From assembly GCF_037975245.1 (NCBI RefSeq), contig NC_092580.1, forward strand, positions 2,824,501 to 2,888,500: a DNA stretch of 64,000 nt, written 5' to 3'. This document shows, piece by piece, positions 1 through 12,351 of the stretch; positions within the stretch are counted from its first letter, which is position 1, and each line of letters opens with the position of its first letter. Below the pieces are notes generated by a model. That model was not told the DNA's origin. It saw only the letters and a list, made by a program, of their open reading frames with translations, and searched no databases. A program made the position numbers and the translations under genes. The stretch comes from Apostichopus japonicus. Its lineage: Eukaryota; Echinodermata; Holothuroidea; Aspidochirotida; Stichopodidae.

Positions 1-1100
1 AGTATATTTTTTTAACAATACAAATCGCATCTCGGGGCACCTGGGGGAGGCGACACCACTGCCTATACCTTCCAAGGTTGAACCTGATCGGACTTACGGT
101 CCAGGAAGAGTTCTCGCAACACTTTTTCGCCCAATTTTACCCTTTAACCCAGTTAACCTTGACCCTTTAGTCTGTCTTATTTCAAAATTTGCCTCATCAT
201 TCTCTACATATCGTATGGTTTAATGCCTTTTCCAACATGTTGACATGCATAAAATGGCTATAAACCAATTTTTAGATATCTTGACCCTTGAACTCTGAAA
301 TTTGACATACGACGTTGACAATCACCTAGGCTGGAGTTTACATGGTCAGGCACCCTATACCCACCAAGTTGAACATGCTTGGACTTACGGAGTAGTTGGC
401 GATAATAGGCAATTTTAACCTTTGACCCCGACCCTAACCACTTAAATCAGTCCTACTTTAAAGTTTGTCTCATCACTCTCTAACATATCGTGTGGATTCG
501 TGTGAAATTTTTAGGTTTAATGACCATTGACCTCTAACCTATAACGTCATCAATCACGCAGGGACGAGTTCATATGGCCAGGCACCTTCCCACCAAGTTT
601 GAAATTGATCGGAAGATTTATGAGGAGTTTGTGACAAACTTGTTTTGCTCACTCACTCACCCACACATACTCACACACACGCTCACGCATATACTCACAC
701 CAGGGAGTTGTTATGGAACTCCCTGCTCACACACACCCAGTTCCTCACATTGCTGATGTGGGTTGGAGTACAACATCTAATCTCCATATACATTACATGT
801 AGGATAATGATATAACAACTATATTGCCCCCAACACCTCGTCATGTTTTTGTAGATCAAACTTTCCAGAGCGTTTTTTTCCGCCTTCAGTGTTGGCATGT
901 TTCTACCGTGTTTATCCATGGCAACAATTCTTTTCCAAGTTGACCCTTGACCACCAAGGAAGTTGGAACTGGATTCCCCAAGGTCGGTGTGAAGGAATAG
1001 CATACGTATGACATGCGTGATTGTGATGGTAGGTTGACAAGAACGTCAGCAATGAAAGGCTATAACATATTCCACAATATAAGGCCAGGTTTACAACACA
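1..1100. repeat. Dispersed/tandem repeat family upstream of P450 copy A
   Basis: No gene is seen here. Related blocks recur at about 37-110, 300-385 and 540-610, each with a core resembling CCACCAAGTTGAAC..TGATCGGACTTACGG next to GGTCAGGCACC. A further copy lies at 41615-41890 in copine intron 1, where the CTCACTCAC tract and the trailing TACATTACATGTAGG are also shared with 640-800. Several copies contain TGACCNTTGACCT, a DR1-type nuclear-receptor motif. The family is not one I can name; it looks like an old interspersed repeat that duplicated locally. Confidence 0.6.
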
Positions 1101-1247
1101 CACCTCTTGAGCACGCACTAGCACACACACACACAATACTAATCCAGCTACAACAGTACGGTGCAAAGAAGTGGGTTCAAACTGAAACAGATCTTACCCT
1201 ATTTACTCAGTGCATCGATTTGTGGATGCCTGTATTCTATTGATAGA

Positions 1248-1447
1248 ATTACATGGTCTATGCTGTGTTGCTTTTGGTCTGTTCACTTGCTCACATTGAG
1301 GTGATGTGATATTTGGCTGTTTCCGAGTATGACCGTGTGCCATATAATTTATGAGTGATAGGATCTCCTGAAATAGGTCTACACTGAAGAGACCTACGCA
1401 TTGTAAATATAAGTTCTTGAGTGGCTTGAATTTAGAAGCATTTCGTT
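1248..1447 (+). promoter_or_regulatory. Conserved proximal promoter/5' UTR of P450 copy A
   Basis: This 200-bp block before the ATG at 1448 is almost unchanged at 20286-20485 before copy B, whereas the DNA further upstream diverges. It contains an AT-rich CATATAATTTAT about 105 bp before the ATG that could act as a TATA-like element. The conservation may reflect function or simply a recent duplication. No start site can be fixed from sequence alone. Confidence 0.4.
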
Positions 1448-2087
1448 ATGGAGTTAAATGTCTTGACAGTGACATTACTGTGTTTTATAGTCCTAATTTA
1501 CTTCATATGGATACGTGGACGACCCAGAAATCTCCCCCCTGGTCCACTCAATCCACTGGCGGTGCTTAGATTCCAAAAGAATGTCTACATTGTTGCGAGT
1601 AGATTTGCCAAAAAGTATGGTGCTGTCTACAGCATGCGAGGATTTGGCGGCTCCTTGTTTGTTATGTTAAACAGCATTGAAACCATTAAAGAGGCGATGC
1701 TGGATAAAGCTGATACTTTCTCTGACAGAACTGCTAGTCCTGTGTTTGATTTTATTAACGAGGGCAGCAAAGGTAAGTTCGACGTCACTAATTCGAATTG
1801 TCTTTTGGCGTGCACAGGATTACAAAGGTGGGAGGGAGTGAGGGAGGGGGATGCTGAGGCAAGTTTTAAATTCCTCCTGACTGATGTAGGAAAGCGGGAC
1901 CAGAGGTTAATCAATGATTTTATAAAGTGAGGCCCTGAGGTCTTTGAGGCCGATATATGACTATATATACAGACTACATATGTTCGAGCAGTACTCAGCA
2001 TGCCCTTTAAAAAAAAAAATGAAATATATCCTATGACTGCTCTCATTCTATGCGGACGATGGAGAAATATGTATGTATGTATGTATG

Positions 2088-2118
<31 letters not shown>

Positions 2119-5100
2119 GATATATATGTTAAAGGTGATGCCCCTATACATTTCTATGGGAACAGGTAGAGTAGTGCTCGAACATATAATGGGGACCATT
2201 TAGGCGGGGGGTGGTTAGGCCTTACGGTACTGAAAGCAGTATAAATGTTTTCACTTATATTTGGTCCCATGTAGGTAGTATCCTATTCGGACACGGGGAA
2301 AACTGGAAGGAGATGCGTAAATTTGGGGCAAACGCCCTCCGGAACTTTGGCGTCGGAAAGAGAAGTGTGGCTAACAAGATTAGCGAGGAAACACATTTTC
2401 TTGTTGCTGCAATCAAAGAGACAAAAGGAAATAAATTCGATCCTGTCCTGCTCGTGAACAACGCTGTATCCAACATCATATGTAACATCAGTTTTGGTGA
2501 AAGGTGAAACTTAAATTGTTACTGTACGTTTGTTTGGTACGCAGTGGACCACATGAACGTGTCCCCTACTATTTTGTTGCATGCAATACGAGAGTGCCGC
2601 AGTACACTTCCCCCCCCCCCCTCCCCTCCTACCGAGACCTCTGGTCAGAAATACTGAAATAGAGTCAAGGGCACCAACAATTTAATGGAGAGTACGAGAA
2701 TCGCGATTACTGACAAAGCTACTTGCTCACTGCGGCCAGACACCCACCCCAGGAACTAATAGGTCTATAGGTTTTCTCTTATATTCATTTACATTTCAAG
2801 AAATCTCAAAATTGCAATGTCACTAAAATTGAGAAACAAAAATTATTACAACGTTATGCTCAACATTAAAAAAAAAGGTAATCGCAGTCATCACTAACCG
2901 GCTTCATGGGACCAACTCGTGTTGCATTCTTTTCTCCACTTCAATATCCCACTCCCTGTGACTCTCCGCTCCTAAAGTAGTCATAGGCCGATTATCCTTC
3001 TAATAAAATGTCAGCAACAGAGTCTGCTGGGGGAAGGGGCGGGGGGGGGGGGGTTGGCACAAATCTCGAGCGGGAGTATGATATGAGACTTAGTGGATCC
3101 ATGTCGTTATGTAAATTCCACTGAGTATTTGGATGCATGAACTTTTCTACAAAATGGTATTTTCAATAACATTCCCCCCCCCCCCTTTTCCAACAAGATG
3201 ACACATTTTAGTTACAAGCTATTTGGCGATCATTAAACTGCGTTTATTTTTACTGCACCTCTGATAAAAACTTTGCTTTTGTTTAGCAATTGTCATTTGC
3301 ATTAGTTTTGCTCTTTCTATTTTCACGCAGGTACGATTATGATAACGTTAAATTTCAACGGCTTCTCTCTAAGTTACGGTCGGTAGCAGGTGCGATAACA
3401 GTTACATCCCTGTTACATTCCATCCCTCGTGTTCTTGTACCAATGATCTCTTACGTACCTCCATTCAGTGGGACGATTAGAAATTTTGTCGTGCTCAAGT
3501 CGTACGTATCGGACGTGATTAGGGAACATCAGTCTACTTTGGATTCCAATGATGTACGTGACATCATTGATATGTACCTGTTGGAAGCCGAGAAACAGGA
3601 AGGCCTGGGAAAAAGCGAGAATCATTACGATTTAGGTAGAACTTGGAGATTCATCATGGACCTCTTCGCGGCTGGATCTGATACCACCACCAACTCTTTA
3701 CTTTGGACGCTTGCTATCTTTTGTCATTATCCGGAGGTGCAAGAAAAGGTACTGTATGGTCACATTCTCATTTCATTTGTGCAGTAAGAATTCAATTGCC
3801 TACTACAAGATCCATGATGTAGACTATGTCACATAGCTGTATTATCTGGTAATTTTTTTTGTGTCGAATGAATTGTTTTGCGGTTGTTTGTGTAAGTTAG
3901 TTGTCCACATGTTATGGTCTACCGTGGTTTCTTCATATGCTGTTCCTTCGTGCACCGTATGGAACGCCATCTTAATATTTATTCAATAACTACAAAGATC
4001 TTCAATTTTATTCGAGATATCTGCAATTAATTCCAGATATCTCTGTCTCTGTCGTTTATAATTATAAAGTTTACAGAACAGCGCTGTTTTGGTTGAGTTA
4101 TTAGAATTTATAAACAAATAGACTAACATTTATTTAGGCTTGAGCAGCCGAGTGAGCCGACGTCATCTTTAGTAGGTTGTGCCTTAAATAAGCATTCCAG
4201 TGTTTAAAAATACTTAAAATGTGAACATCTTGAAACCAGAATACCTACAAGTAAATAGGTACATTAATAGCATCATTCAAATTGTTTATTTGGAACAAGA
4301 CTTACCTTCTTCCTAAAGTCATCATTTAAGCAGTAAGTACAGTACAATGTTATCGACTCTACTAGTCATCCAAAGTTGTAGATGTGCTGAAAGTGGCTAC
4401 ATTATTTCAATTAAAGGTTACAAACTACCAGACACATTCTTTCGAAAGTTCCGTATATATGCACATATAGCCTCATCAGAACTTTGGTGTTCATACTGCT
4501 TGCTCTCAAATATGAAAAAGACTGAATAATGAGGTCACAGAATTCCCTGCTGAAGTATTGAGTGTTTAAATTCAAGCGACAGAGTATATATATATGGTGA
4601 GAGCAATTCTGCGGCGTTACCATGGGCTACAAGATGGCGGCAATAAATCTAGAGTAACATGTGACAACTGGGTTTAAATTCACGTAAAATCTTACAAAAG
4701 CCGTTCTACGGTCTGTTTTTCTATCTCTCTCTTTTTCATTGCTGGGTTTTAACTTTTAACTGTTTTATATATTGTTTGGACACTAGATTTACAAAGAACT
4801 TCTCGACGTTGTGGGAATAGACAGACTCCCTACCTACGAGGAGAGATCGCAGTTGCCCTATACCGAGGCAGTGATCTTAGAGGTACAAAGGTTCCGTCCG
4901 GTGGTCCCGTTAGTTGGACATCTATGCTCACGCGATGAAACACTTGGCGGATACTTCATACCGAAAGGTTCAAAGGTCGTGCTTAACATTTGGGCATCTG
5001 GGCATGACTCAACTAAATGGGAAAATCCAGACGACTTCAATCCGGAAAGGTTTCTCTCACCAGATGGGAAAACTGTGGTAAATCGAGAATCTCACATACC

Positions 5101-5927
5101 ATTTAGCATTGGTAAGTATTACATTAACCAGTCCACAATTCAAAAAATACAGAGGGGATTGGAAAGGGGAGAGATGCCTTTTCATTGATCGATTGATTTA
5201 ATTAATCCATCCATCCATCGATCGATTTACTTCTATTGTTATTATGATTGTTGTTCATATTATGATTTTTTTTTGGTGGGGGAGGGGGGGGGTCCCTTTT
5301 CCATCTCCTTTAAAATAATAAGTATTATTTGGTTGGCTTAACCGAGGGGAAGGGGGATTGTGTTTCTTTTGTTAAAGCATAAATAACCAAAAAGTATCCT
5401 CATTTTATTGAAAATATTCAATACTGTAATATTTGGTGAGGAATGCCTAGAACGATGATACATTTGTCGTATCGTGTTGGGGTAGTTTGCCCAGTCAAAT
5501 CAAAGTCACATGCACACTTCATTGCCTCTGGAAGCTTGTATCCCCGACCCCCCCCCCCCCTTGATTCTGATCATTTCCCGCCACCTCGTGCTTGGACTTT
5601 ATCATTAGAGTTATCGTGCCGACGTTGTAGATATATATAGCTAATGTATTATTTTTTCATGATTCATCCATGCCTGCAGAAATCTATAATTTTTATCGCA
5701 ATCTGCTATAACTCCCGAATTTCTTTGTTTGTGTGTTTTTGTAAGGTCGCCGGGTTTGCCTGGGTGAGACTTTAGCAAAGACGGAAATATTCATCTTCCT
5801 GACCGGTTTAGTCCAACGATTCCGTTTCCGGGTTCCAGATGGTGACCCACTACCTTCCTTAGATGGTAATCATGGCGTTGTACTCAGTACCCGTCCCTAT
5901 GAGATATGCGCCGAAATGAGGGCGTAG
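1448..5927 (+). CDS. Cytochrome P450, CYP2-like (clan 2), copy A
   Basis: Five coding exons, joined in frame: 1448-1772, 2275-2503, 3331-3748, 4787-5111, 5746-5927 (1479 nt, 492 aa, normal for the family). All introns are GT-AG. The protein starts with a hydrophobic membrane anchor (about residues 5-22) followed by the proline hinge LPPGPLNP. It has the C-helix WKEMR, the I-helix oxygen-activation motif AAGSDTTT, the K-helix ExxR in LEVQRFRP, FNPERF, and the haem-binding loop FSIGRRVCLG with its cysteine ligand. That set is complete, so it is probably a working ER-bound monooxygenase; the substrate cannot be told. It is the upstream half of a tandem duplication, and copy B at 20486-30025 has the same exon phases. 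Assignment to CYP2-like is by motif and exon layout; the subfamily is unknown. Confidence 0.93.
2083..2120. repeat. TGTA/TA microsatellite
   Basis: Short (TGTA)n then (TA)n run in intron 1 of P450 copy A. It marks a region where copy A and copy B introns differ in length. Confidence 0.85.
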
Positions 5928-6675
5928 ATGTATGACGTCGCGATAAACATTGATGGTCTAATTGGAAAACGTATAGATGAAAACGTATTGATATAGTCAG
6001 TACGGTAACGTCTAACGGATAGTATGAAGGTATCAAGTCTTGTTATAATGGGTTGTGTTATTATACAGGGATTCAGCGTCATGCAATTGCAAACAGTAGG
6101 GCTATTTGTAAAGGTAACGTTATCGCATGGCAATAGTATTGTCCCGTATCGCTTGAATTTCGTAGTTTATTTAAATCTTCATCTTTGTCTCTGAGACCTC
6201 GCTCGATGTTGATCAAATGTACTTTGAAATGCTTTCTTGTTAAAGTGTCTTGCCGTCTAAAGACAAGGAGAATACAATGTGTGGGCAAGTTGATGGAAGG
6301 TTTGTTGCACATTTTTAGGGGCAAATTATATATAACTTCATAAAAGTAAACAACTACAAAAAAATCGCAGGCCGAGGGCGTGAAAAATTCTTTGCTTGAT
6401 CAGCTGATGGAATGACGACATTGGCGTAGCCAATTCTAACATAACACACTTATAATCACTATAAATTTCCACCAACAATATTAATGTAATATAGCCTGCG
6501 GAAGTCCTTAACTTCTTATTGGCCTTTATAGGTACTCCACTTCAAGTTGAGCTAATAACATTAAATTGATCAGTGTTTGATATATTACTCTCGTGGCATA
6601 ATACAGTTCCTTAGTGTAAATTGTACAGATTCGCTCTTAGCATTTGATGATCTATATAGAATCATTTATTAATTA
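5928..6675. other. Duplicated 3' flank of P450 copy A
   Basis: Non-coding. It matches 30026-30828 downstream of copy B at high identity, including the ACCTCGCTCGATGTTGATCA stretch. It ends where a SINE begins in copy A. The match shows that the duplicated unit extended about 750 bp past the stop codon. No clear AATAAA signal was found close to the stop. Confidence 0.7.
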
Positions 6676-6903
6676 GGAGTGTTAGCTCAGTGGTTAACGC
6701 CGGTGCCTTCCAGTCATAAGGTCCCCGGTTCGAGTCCCTTCAATTTGCCTAGTTACAGAGTTGTTGACAATTGACAATCATAATCATGGACTTTAAATGT
6801 GAATGTAAGAGACTGGCCTCGGTCAGCTTGCGGCTTTGATAAGCCAATGAGGCTAGTTCGCGAGTTCCTGCTCACAGGAGGATTTAAAATACATACATAC
6901 ATC
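6676..6903 (+). repeat. tRNA-derived SINE, full length
   Basis: The head is tRNA-like, with an A box (TAGCTCAGTGGTTAACG) and a B box (GGTTCGAGTCC) for RNA polymerase III. The body contains GACTGGCCTCGGTCAGCTTG and the tail is a short CATA repeat. Related copies lie at 8037-8232 (minus, head missing), 31017-31275 and 56361-56606. The cloverleaf is too degenerate for this to be a functional tRNA gene. Confidence 0.85.
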
Positions 6904-8036
6904 CATGTGGACAGTGACGTATTAAGTGTCACGTGACGTCTGTCCATCAGTAAATGATCGCAGCTGTTTGTTCGTCACATGGTTGGAAGAAGTTCAAGTA
7001 AGACTAATTTTTCTACTCTTAATCAGTTTTGTAAGACTCTTGAGACAGAGACAGGCAGTCTGCATGCAATCATCTGAGTCTCAGTGAGTACACTCAAGAC
7101 GGGTAGTATCGTTAATGGCACTTATTAAAAGTTGGTAAACCATATAAGTACACTTGTTCATAGGTTGTGAAGAAAAATAATAACTTGAAGTGAATTGTTT
7201 TGATGCAAACAAGTCATAAAATATACAATCATCAGAGTAAATTGTGGTACTGCAGTTTGTTCATAACCATAGTGTACAAACTGTAACTGGTAACATTAAT
7301 ATATATTGGTGACAACTCACTAATGGTTTGTAGACATACAGTTCACTTTATTATTAAGCTTATCGATTTGTCTATAAACATATGAGAACTTGTGTATCTT
7401 TAGTCAATCGGTAATTAATTTAATTCCTGTTAACATGAGGAATAAAACTTTATTCCTGTTCCTTCTAAGCAAGATTATATCTATGTTTGTTTCCAATGCA
7501 GTTTAATTAATCCTTTCATGAATGAATTAAGTAATAATTTAATACTTTGTATTTTGGTTCACACAGCCCACTGATTCAACTCCTGATTTTGTATCAAGTG
7601 AAAGTAATAATGAATTACCAGATGTTATGTTGTCTGCTACTCCATCTGGAAGTGCGGCTGATATTGCAATTTAGTATTTTTTTTTTTGGCCAATTTAATT
7701 GCTTCAAATCAAACATCCCATCAAACATCAACTCTACTGACAATTGCTGTTTGTTCGGCCAGTAGAAGCAGTCCTAACAATATAACAGGCCGTTATATTT
7801 CTCTAATAGCTTACATAGATCTATTAATTTGTATTGTCGCTGGCCGCTAGTGTAATGACCTGAACATGTGCAACTAGGAAAAGAAAATCTTGTCATTTGC
7901 ATTTGTGGGAAACAATAATAAATTAATGTTACACTCATATAAGATTCAGCTTATTGCATCATCGAAAACCCTCCTCTTGTACTCAATATATACAAGTGAA
8001 CAGAAACAATATAACTCACTGATGTGTGGTGACAAG
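6904..8036. other. Intergenic DNA, no gene seen
   Basis: A+T-rich sequence with no recognisable coding region. Open frames are short and lack codon bias or motifs. Confidence 0.6.
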
Positions 8037-8232
8037 TATGTATGTATGTATGTATGTATGTATGTATGTATGTATGTATGTATGTATGTATGTATTTTAG
8101 ATCCTCCTGCAAGGAAGAACTTGCGAAGAAGCCTCGTTGGCTTATCAAAGCCGCAAGCTGACCGAAGTCAGTCTCTTTCATTCATATTTAACGTCCATGA
8201 TAATGAATTGTCAATTGTCAACAACTCTGGAA
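8037..8232 (-). repeat. 5'-truncated SINE with long TATG tail
   Basis: Read on the minus strand, the body matches the SINE at 6676-6903 (GTTGTTGACAATTGACAA, then the GACTTCGGTCAGCTTGCGG region). It ends in a tetranucleotide tail of about 14 units (8037-8094). The tRNA head is absent, a common outcome of incomplete reverse transcription. Confidence 0.8.
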
Positions 8233-10250
8233 TACAATATACTTTAGAGCTCAATTGTTACCACCCTTGAATGATAAATGTGCAGAATTATGTTTTTCCC
8301 AACATAAAAAGAGCAAAACCTCTGATTGGATGCACTTCATTTAAACACCTGTATAGTTTGGTTTCTTTTATAGTTTGTATTATTTGTCAATTAATCAACT
8401 TTAAATTGGGGCCAACAATTTATTTGTGTGGATGGGTATGGAAGTGATGTTAATATGTTCTGCCTTGATTTTTCTCTGCCCGTGGCCGATCAGCCTTATT
8501 GTGGAATGCGTGGCAAATTCACCCCAACAGTATTTATGTTCATTAAACTGTATGTTTCTTTGAAAGGTGACATTCTTTGCTTCTGTAAATCTAAAAAATT
8601 AAAAAGAACACTGGCATTGATGTAGGTGAGTTCATTGTGTAGCTAAATTTAAGCATTGAAAATCCTTTAAAAACTTAATATACAGAGCGATTGGATAGTT
8701 TAACTGCACTAGCACTTTTTAATGGATATTGTTAAGTATATCCATCACCTTTTGTTCTATTGAAGTGGTTATTAACCTATGCTATCATGATTGCATGTGT
8801 GTGTTTTTGCGAGTGTGTTTGTGTATATGTATCAGGCGCGTATCCAGGGGAGGGGGGGGGGGGGCATTGGCCGGGTTAGAAAAAGAGGAGAGCAAAAAAA
8901 GAGAGAAGAAGAAAGGGAAAACAAGGGGAGGGGGGGGGGAGAGGAGGAAGGAAAGGAAGGGAAAAGAAAAAGGAGAAAGAGAGAAAAGGAGGGAGTAGAA
9001 AAAAAAACGCCAAGAGGAAGAGGGACAGTGACAACATTACAGCGCTGATCCCTGTTATATACACAGGGTAGCCAGTGACGGATCGAGGATTTCGGAAGGG
9101 GCGTGCGCCTCACCCTACCCCTTACACCGACAACTCCATTTTTGACGTTTCCATTTTTTCCTCTCTGACTAATGTATATATATATATATACAAGGGATCC
9201 ATAACAACTCCCTGTTTATACTATATATGGTCTATATATCATAACGCGTGTGTGTATGGACGCCTTAAACAATTGTACAATTGTGCTATGAAACCAACTG
9301 TGGCTGGTCTTGAACATGACGCATTTTCGGTATTAGACCAGGATCTATATGCGAACTGCACTAGACTTATGTCCTTCGATGCAACATTGCCATCCAGAGA
9401 TAAAATGTTATAAACTCCGACCTGAATGCAAATTGTTACCCAGACCTAGTACCGTAACTCGTACAATGAATCTAAAAATAAATTCCGCATGCGATTGGAG
9501 AATTGAGCACATCTCCTGTGAATATCATGTAGTGGATCAAAGGGCGTATCATTGGGGGGGGGGGGTGCACCCATCACTTCTTGAGATTGTTCGCATCTGC
9601 ATGAAAACGCGCGCCCCGCAACCCTACGCTCCACCCCTCTAATCGCTTGCCGATGAGTTACGAAACTTTATTAATGACCTTCGCCCGTAGTACCATGACC
9701 TTGACAAAATCCGGCAACACACCACTTCATCGGTAACATGAAGAGATCGGTTTGTGTATTAGTGACGTCTAGAGGTCGTGCACTGACCTACATGGAGTGT
9801 GACCACTCCCGATTTTGCAATTTCCAAGATCAGGCCCCGAAAATCCCAAGAAGTCCCAAGGACACTGTACTGTATGGATATCTAGCAATATCTAGGGATG
9901 AAAATCCCAAGATCTTCCCTAAACTGAAGGCAGATAGAGAATCGAAGCCTTCAGTTTGTAATAAACTTGAAACTGTGCGTCTTTCGAAATTAAAAGAATG
10001 TGGGGCATTTCACAATAAACAGATAAAAGTTATTTATTTCAGTCTCATTTCAATTACTCGAATTTTTAAAGCAAACAGCAGATCTCACATCATACCAGTG
10101 AGCATGAAAATGGCGTTCCAGGATGAACAGCCTCCTTCAACGAAGTTTAATAGTAGCCGTTATAAGAGGTTTTAATATTTGTACACCAATAAATTAACTG
10201 TCTGAATTTTCGAAAATTCCCTGACCAACATTCTTCATGATACTTCCCTC
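8233..10250. other. Intergenic DNA with purine tract and hAT-like ends
   Basis: No gene recognised. A purine-rich tract occupies about 8846-9010. Sequences such as CAGGCGCGTATCCAGGGG (about 8834) and CAGTGACGGATCGAGG (about 9073) resemble ends of hAT-type MITEs but I could not pair them. An open frame of 145 codons at 9738-10175 has no recognisable domain and is not called as a gene. Confidence 0.5.
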
Positions 10251-10258
10251 TACTCGTG

Positions 10259-10650
10259 CATGGACGTAGCCAGGGGGGGGGGGGACAGTGGGAGCAACTG
10301 CCCCCCTTTCAGTGTAAAAAAATGTTAAAAACTGTTTTTTTTTTTTTGCATGGTATTTTGTCAGTGCTCTTTGAACTTGAATACTCGTCAGCTCCGCTAA
10401 CTCGATTATAATCGAATTAACATTCAGGCCTACTGATTCAGCTACTTAGTTTGGCAGATGTTGTTAGCTAAATTTAGCCTATAGCCTATTACAAGCATAC
10501 AGTTTGCCACTGCACAATAAAATACATATATCCTACCTACATATAGCCTCAAAAAATATCTCAAAGGGGAGGGGGATCCATTAGACACCTCCCCCATATC
10601 AATCAAAATGTGCCCCCCCCCCCCCTTGCAAATTCCTGGCTATGTCGCTG
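10259..10650. mobile_element. hAT-type MITE with 8-bp target duplication
   Basis: A 392-bp element flanked by the exact 8-bp direct repeat TACTCGTG (10251-10258 and 10651-10658). Its ends are imperfect inverted repeats: CATGGACGTAGCCAGG on the left, and CAGCGACATAGCCAGG when the right end is reverse-complemented. Poly-G and poly-C runs lie just inside. An 8-bp duplication and CA..TG ends fit the hAT superfamily. It has no coding capacity, so it would rely on a transposase encoded elsewhere. Confidence 0.85.
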
Positions 10651-10733
10651 TACTCGTGCAATATTGACCGGTCTGTTAGGGATTGAGGGAGGTTTTTCTA
10701 TATTGGTTGTCTCCAGATGAAATTTTGTACAAC

Positions 10734-11706
10734 TGTAACGCCGCCAACGTCTGGTAGTGTAAAACCTGTCTCGAAACCAACTGGAGGAGGGTAGGGGAGG
10801 TAGATGGGGGACGGGTACAGATTAACTCTAAATCAGGAGGCAGACACCAGAGTTGTAAGATTAATAAACGTATAATTTCTCATCTCGTTCTACATCTACA
10901 GCGTATAATACAATATTTACATTTGCCCAATATAACGCACTGGGGTCGGGCACAACCCAATGATAAACATGGCTAAGTTAGACTGGGCTGCGCAAGGGTC
11001 GGGCAGTCTAGACGTCTGCAATCCACCGGTGTCGGGCAGCACAGGCTTCGGGCATTCCGCTTGACTCGGGCAGCGCAGGTGTCGGGCAATCCGCTGGACT
11101 CGGGCAGCGCAGGGGTCGGGCAATCCGCTGGACTCGGGCAGCGCAGGGGTCGGGCAATCCGCTGGACTCGGGCAGCGCAGGGGTCGGGCAATCCGCTGGA
11201 CTCGGGCAGCGCAGGGGTCGGGCAATCCGCTGGACTCGGGCAGCGCAGAGATGCGGGCACTCTAAAATGCTTAAACACATTTGTTTGGACTTAGCAAATA
11301 TCAAAGGCTTTACCACGAGCCGCCGGAAGGAAAGTTCCTTGTCTTGCACTCGACCGACTCTCCGACCCTCTGACTCACTCATTTACGAAAGAACCCTGCA
11401 TTATATACCCCGGAAATAACCCCCGTTTACACACGTCCGTACATAAACTGTAAAAAAAAAGGCTTAGACCAATCAGGGACTACTTGTATATATAACTACG
11501 GTGAGTTGCGACCAATGGGATCGCCTCACACACCCACCGCCGTGCCTGCCTATGCCAGTCACGGGAATACATCGATATAGCAAAATTACGTAATCAGTTC
11601 CTGTTCCGGATAAACATCTCTCGTTACCTCCGCGGAGCGCAACAGATGTTACCCCTGAGGGAGCGAAACGTATCTCACTAAGGAAAAGTCGTAGCTTTCC
11701 GCTACA
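10734..11706 (-). repeat. 3' LTR of Gypsy element
   Basis: 973 bp, TG...CA ends in both orientations. It matches 18459-19431 throughout as far as read, at a constant offset of 7725 bp. It contains a 34-bp tandem array at 11063-11250. Confidence 0.97.
11063..11250. repeat. 34-bp minisatellite inside the 3' LTR
   Basis: Five full units and one partial, period 34 bp, unit beginning GACTCGGGCAGCGCAGG. G+C-rich compared with its surroundings. Because 34 is not a multiple of three and no stop codons occur, all three minus frames stay open. That explains the spurious overlapping open frames of about 100-124 codons here. Confidence 0.95.
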
Positions 11707-11718
11707 TTTCCCCCACCC
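11707..11718 (-). other. Polypurine tract of Gypsy element
   Basis: On the minus strand, GGGTGGGGGAAA abuts the 3' LTR directly. This is the expected position and composition of the plus-strand primer for reverse transcription. Confidence 0.75.
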
Positions 11719-12351
11719 GAGCTACAAATGCGTCCTCGCATTTTCTATACCCAAAAACTAACTAACAATACAACAATTAATTAAAAATTGGTTCCTCTTA
11801 AAACAAATCACTTAATTTACAATATAAAGTGAGGGCAAGAACGTATGAGTTTAAGAACCAATCGTTTCAGCTTGAGTAACTCCTAGTTACAGTACATTGT
11901 TTACCAAAAATAGCACGAAATAAGCATGAAAAGAAAATCAACTTACGTTTGATAAGAACATAAAGAAGGTAGTGAAAGAGGGTCCGTAAGTAAAATGTTA
12001 AACATAAAAATACGAAGTGTCCGTTCAAAAAGCACATAATTATCCACTTTTGTTCAATAAACAAAAACAAAATGCTGTGACACAAATGTTGTCCAAGTAA
12101 AAATAAATTTAAGTAACGAGAATACATGTGTCCATACAAAGAAACAACGTTTTGAAACAATTTTCCGTGATGGGTCTGGTTAACTTCGTTCCCGGCGATA
12201 ATTTCGCTAATCATTCAAAACGGAATAAGCGTCCACAGAAAATTACAGGTTACGAAACCATGTATATAGAATGTTCTCTCCGGTATATAGAATAGAAAGA
12301 AATTATTTACAAAGTAACTGAAAGTTCGTTTCGCTGAAGGGTTGGTTGTCT
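11719..12351 (-). other. Gypsy 3' internal region without recognised gene
   Basis: Segment between the zinc-finger ORF and the polypurine tract. It is A+T-rich and holds one minus-strand open frame of 115 codons (12214-11867) with several hydrophobic runs. That composition is also expected by chance from T-rich DNA. No envelope-like signal, cleavage site or cysteine pattern was seen. Confidence 0.4.

Noticed and set aside
6676-6745. Possible tRNA gene (A and B boxes)
   Set aside because: Acceptor and anticodon stems do not pair properly and the sequence continues into a SINE body; it is a SINE head.
8791-9048. Lys/Glu/Arg-rich frame
   Set aside because: It is a translation of the purine tract, not a protein-coding region.
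9738-10175. 145-codon plus-strand frame
   Set aside because: No recognisable domain, no splice partners and composition like its non-coding surroundings.
10917-11382. Overlapping minus-strand open frames of 101-124 codons with repeated P-A-D-C type units
   Set aside because: They arise from the 34-bp LTR minisatellite, whose lack of stops opens all three frames. Identical frames occur in the other LTR; not genes.
11640-11690. CTGAGGGAGCGAAACGTATC in the LTR considered as another hammerhead
   Set aside because: There is no CTGATGA core and no stem II; resemblance is limited to GAAAC.
11867-12214. 115-codon hydrophobic minus-strand frame near the Gypsy 3' end, considered as an envelope remnant
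   Set aside because: T-rich DNA readily gives hydrophobic translations. No signal peptide pattern, cysteine spacing or cleavage site was seen.
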